Shown piece by piece: positions 43,984-44,324 of a stretch of DNA of 44,324 nt (positions within the stretch are counted from its first letter, which is position 1; every line of letters begins with the position of its first letter). Origin of the DNA: Bacillus sp. MRMR6 (GTDB lineage: Bacteria > Bacillota > Bacilli > Bacillales > Cytobacillaceae). The translations under genes and the position numbers were made by a program. The notes beneath the pieces were generated by a model, which had not been told where the DNA came from, did not search any database, and saw only the letters and a list, made by a program, of their open reading frames with translations. The stretch lies in assembly GCF_001940785.1 (NCBI RefSeq), contig NZ_MSLS01000001.1, positions 348,058-392,381 of the forward strand, in the 5' to 3' direction.

Positions 43984-44324
43984 ATGTCAAATACTGAAAA
44001 TCAGATTCCAGAACTTCGTCAGATGGAAAGTCTGAATCGGGGATTGGTTGCTGTAAAAGTAGAAAAAGGGGTTTATATCGGCTGGCGCCTATTTGGAACG
44101 GATCCAGAAGAAATATCTTTCAATGTTTATCGAGATGGAATCAAGGTTAATCAAGAACCGATTACCTCAAGTACAAATTACCTTGATAAGGAAGGCAATG
44201 CTGATTCTCTCTATTCAATATGTGAAATCTTAAATAAAGAAGAGCAGCCAACATCTGAAACGGTAAATGTTTGGGACACAAACTATCTAACGGTTCCACT
44301 AAATAAACCAGAGGATGGAGTTTC
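43984..44324 (+). CDS. Rhamnogalacturonan lyase, PL11 family, apparently cytoplasmic (3' partial)
   Basis: The frame opens at ATG 43984 after GGATGGGGGAGC and runs open to the window end (113 codons visible). ESLNRGLVAVKVEKGVYIGW, FNVYRDGIKVNQEPI and LTVPLNKPEDGV match the N-terminal fibronectin-like part of PL11 lyases and of the secreted copy at 32042. The N-terminus (SNTENQIPELRQ) is hydrophilic with no signal peptide, so it probably acts inside the cell. This is the situation of B. subtilis YesX, an exo-type intracellular partner of secreted YesW. The catalytic calcium motifs lie outside the window. Confidence 0.88.
   Translation, partial: MSNTENQIPELRQMESLNRGLVAVKVEKGVYIGWRLFGTDPEEISFNVYRDGIKVNQEPITSSTNYLDKEGNADSLYSICEILNKEEQPTSETVNVWDTNYLTVPLNKPEDGV

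Noticed and set aside
1..44324. tRNA, rRNA, riboswitch or T-box elements
   Set aside because: No cloverleaf, rRNA block, T-box motif or purine-riboswitch-like leader was recognised when reading the intergenic regions; covariance scans could not be run.

Overview
The window looks like a chromosomal segment of a low-GC, spore-forming Bacillaceae (Bacillus/Neobacillus-like). The evidence is gene order and protein content: ymfF-ymfH-ymfI-ymfJ-ymfK-rodZ-pgsA-cinA-recA-rny-ymdB-spoVS-korAB-miaB-ricA-cotE closely follows the Bacillus subtilis order, and cotE and spoVS are sporulation genes. Shine-Dalgarno sites are strong and most operons end in clear hairpin/U-tract terminators.

Layout. Positions 1-4758 hold a BMP-type nucleoside ABC importer (binding lipoprotein cut at the left edge, ATPase, two permeases). 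Positions 4914-12606 hold the ymf cluster: the paired M16 proteins YmfF/YmfH, the EF-P-modifying reductase YmfI, DUF3243 and DUF3388 proteins, RodZ, PgsA and CinA. Two interspersed repeat elements lie at 8685-8860 and 12630-12872. Positions 12996-17322 hold recA, with a LexA box and a good sigma-A promoter. recA is split by two different self-splicing elements: a 2844-nt group II intron encoding a reverse transcriptase/maturase-HNH protein, and a 321-nt ORF-less group I intron. Joining the three exons gives an intact 346-aa RecA.

Positions 17477-26648 carry rny (RNase Y), ymdB, spoVS (with a sigma-H type promoter), the 2-oxoacid:ferredoxin oxidoreductase pair korA/korB, miaB, ricA (ymcA) and cotE. 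After cotE the B. subtilis order breaks: mutSL is not next. Instead there is a small unknown protein, a small kinase-fold protein, and then serC and adhE on the minus strand.

Positions 32042-44324 are a pectin (rhamnogalacturonan I) utilisation island. A secreted PL11 lyase is divergent from an SGNH acetylesterase. These are followed by GH105 unsaturated rhamnogalacturonyl hydrolase, kdgA, kdgK, kduI, a xylose-isomerase-like TIM-barrel protein, kduD, a Gfo/Idh/MocA oxidoreductase, a second GH105, and a second, apparently cytoplasmic PL11 lyase cut by the right edge. Together they would cut and deacetylate RG-I outside the cell, release the unsaturated uronate inside, and convert it through KduI, KduD, KdgK and KdgA to pyruvate and glyceraldehyde 3-phosphate. 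No transporter or regulator for this pathway lies in the window.

The most striking observation is the double interruption of recA. The two introns sit in the two most conserved parts of the protein, and the intron-encoded reverse transcriptase lies downstream of a LexA-controlled promoter. Other points of interest are a 20-bp tandem repeat array inside the pectin cluster, a MITE-like element with an apparent 8-bp target duplication, long unassigned inverted repeats before miaB and before the acetylesterase, and an overlapping promoter/catabolite-control site before korA.
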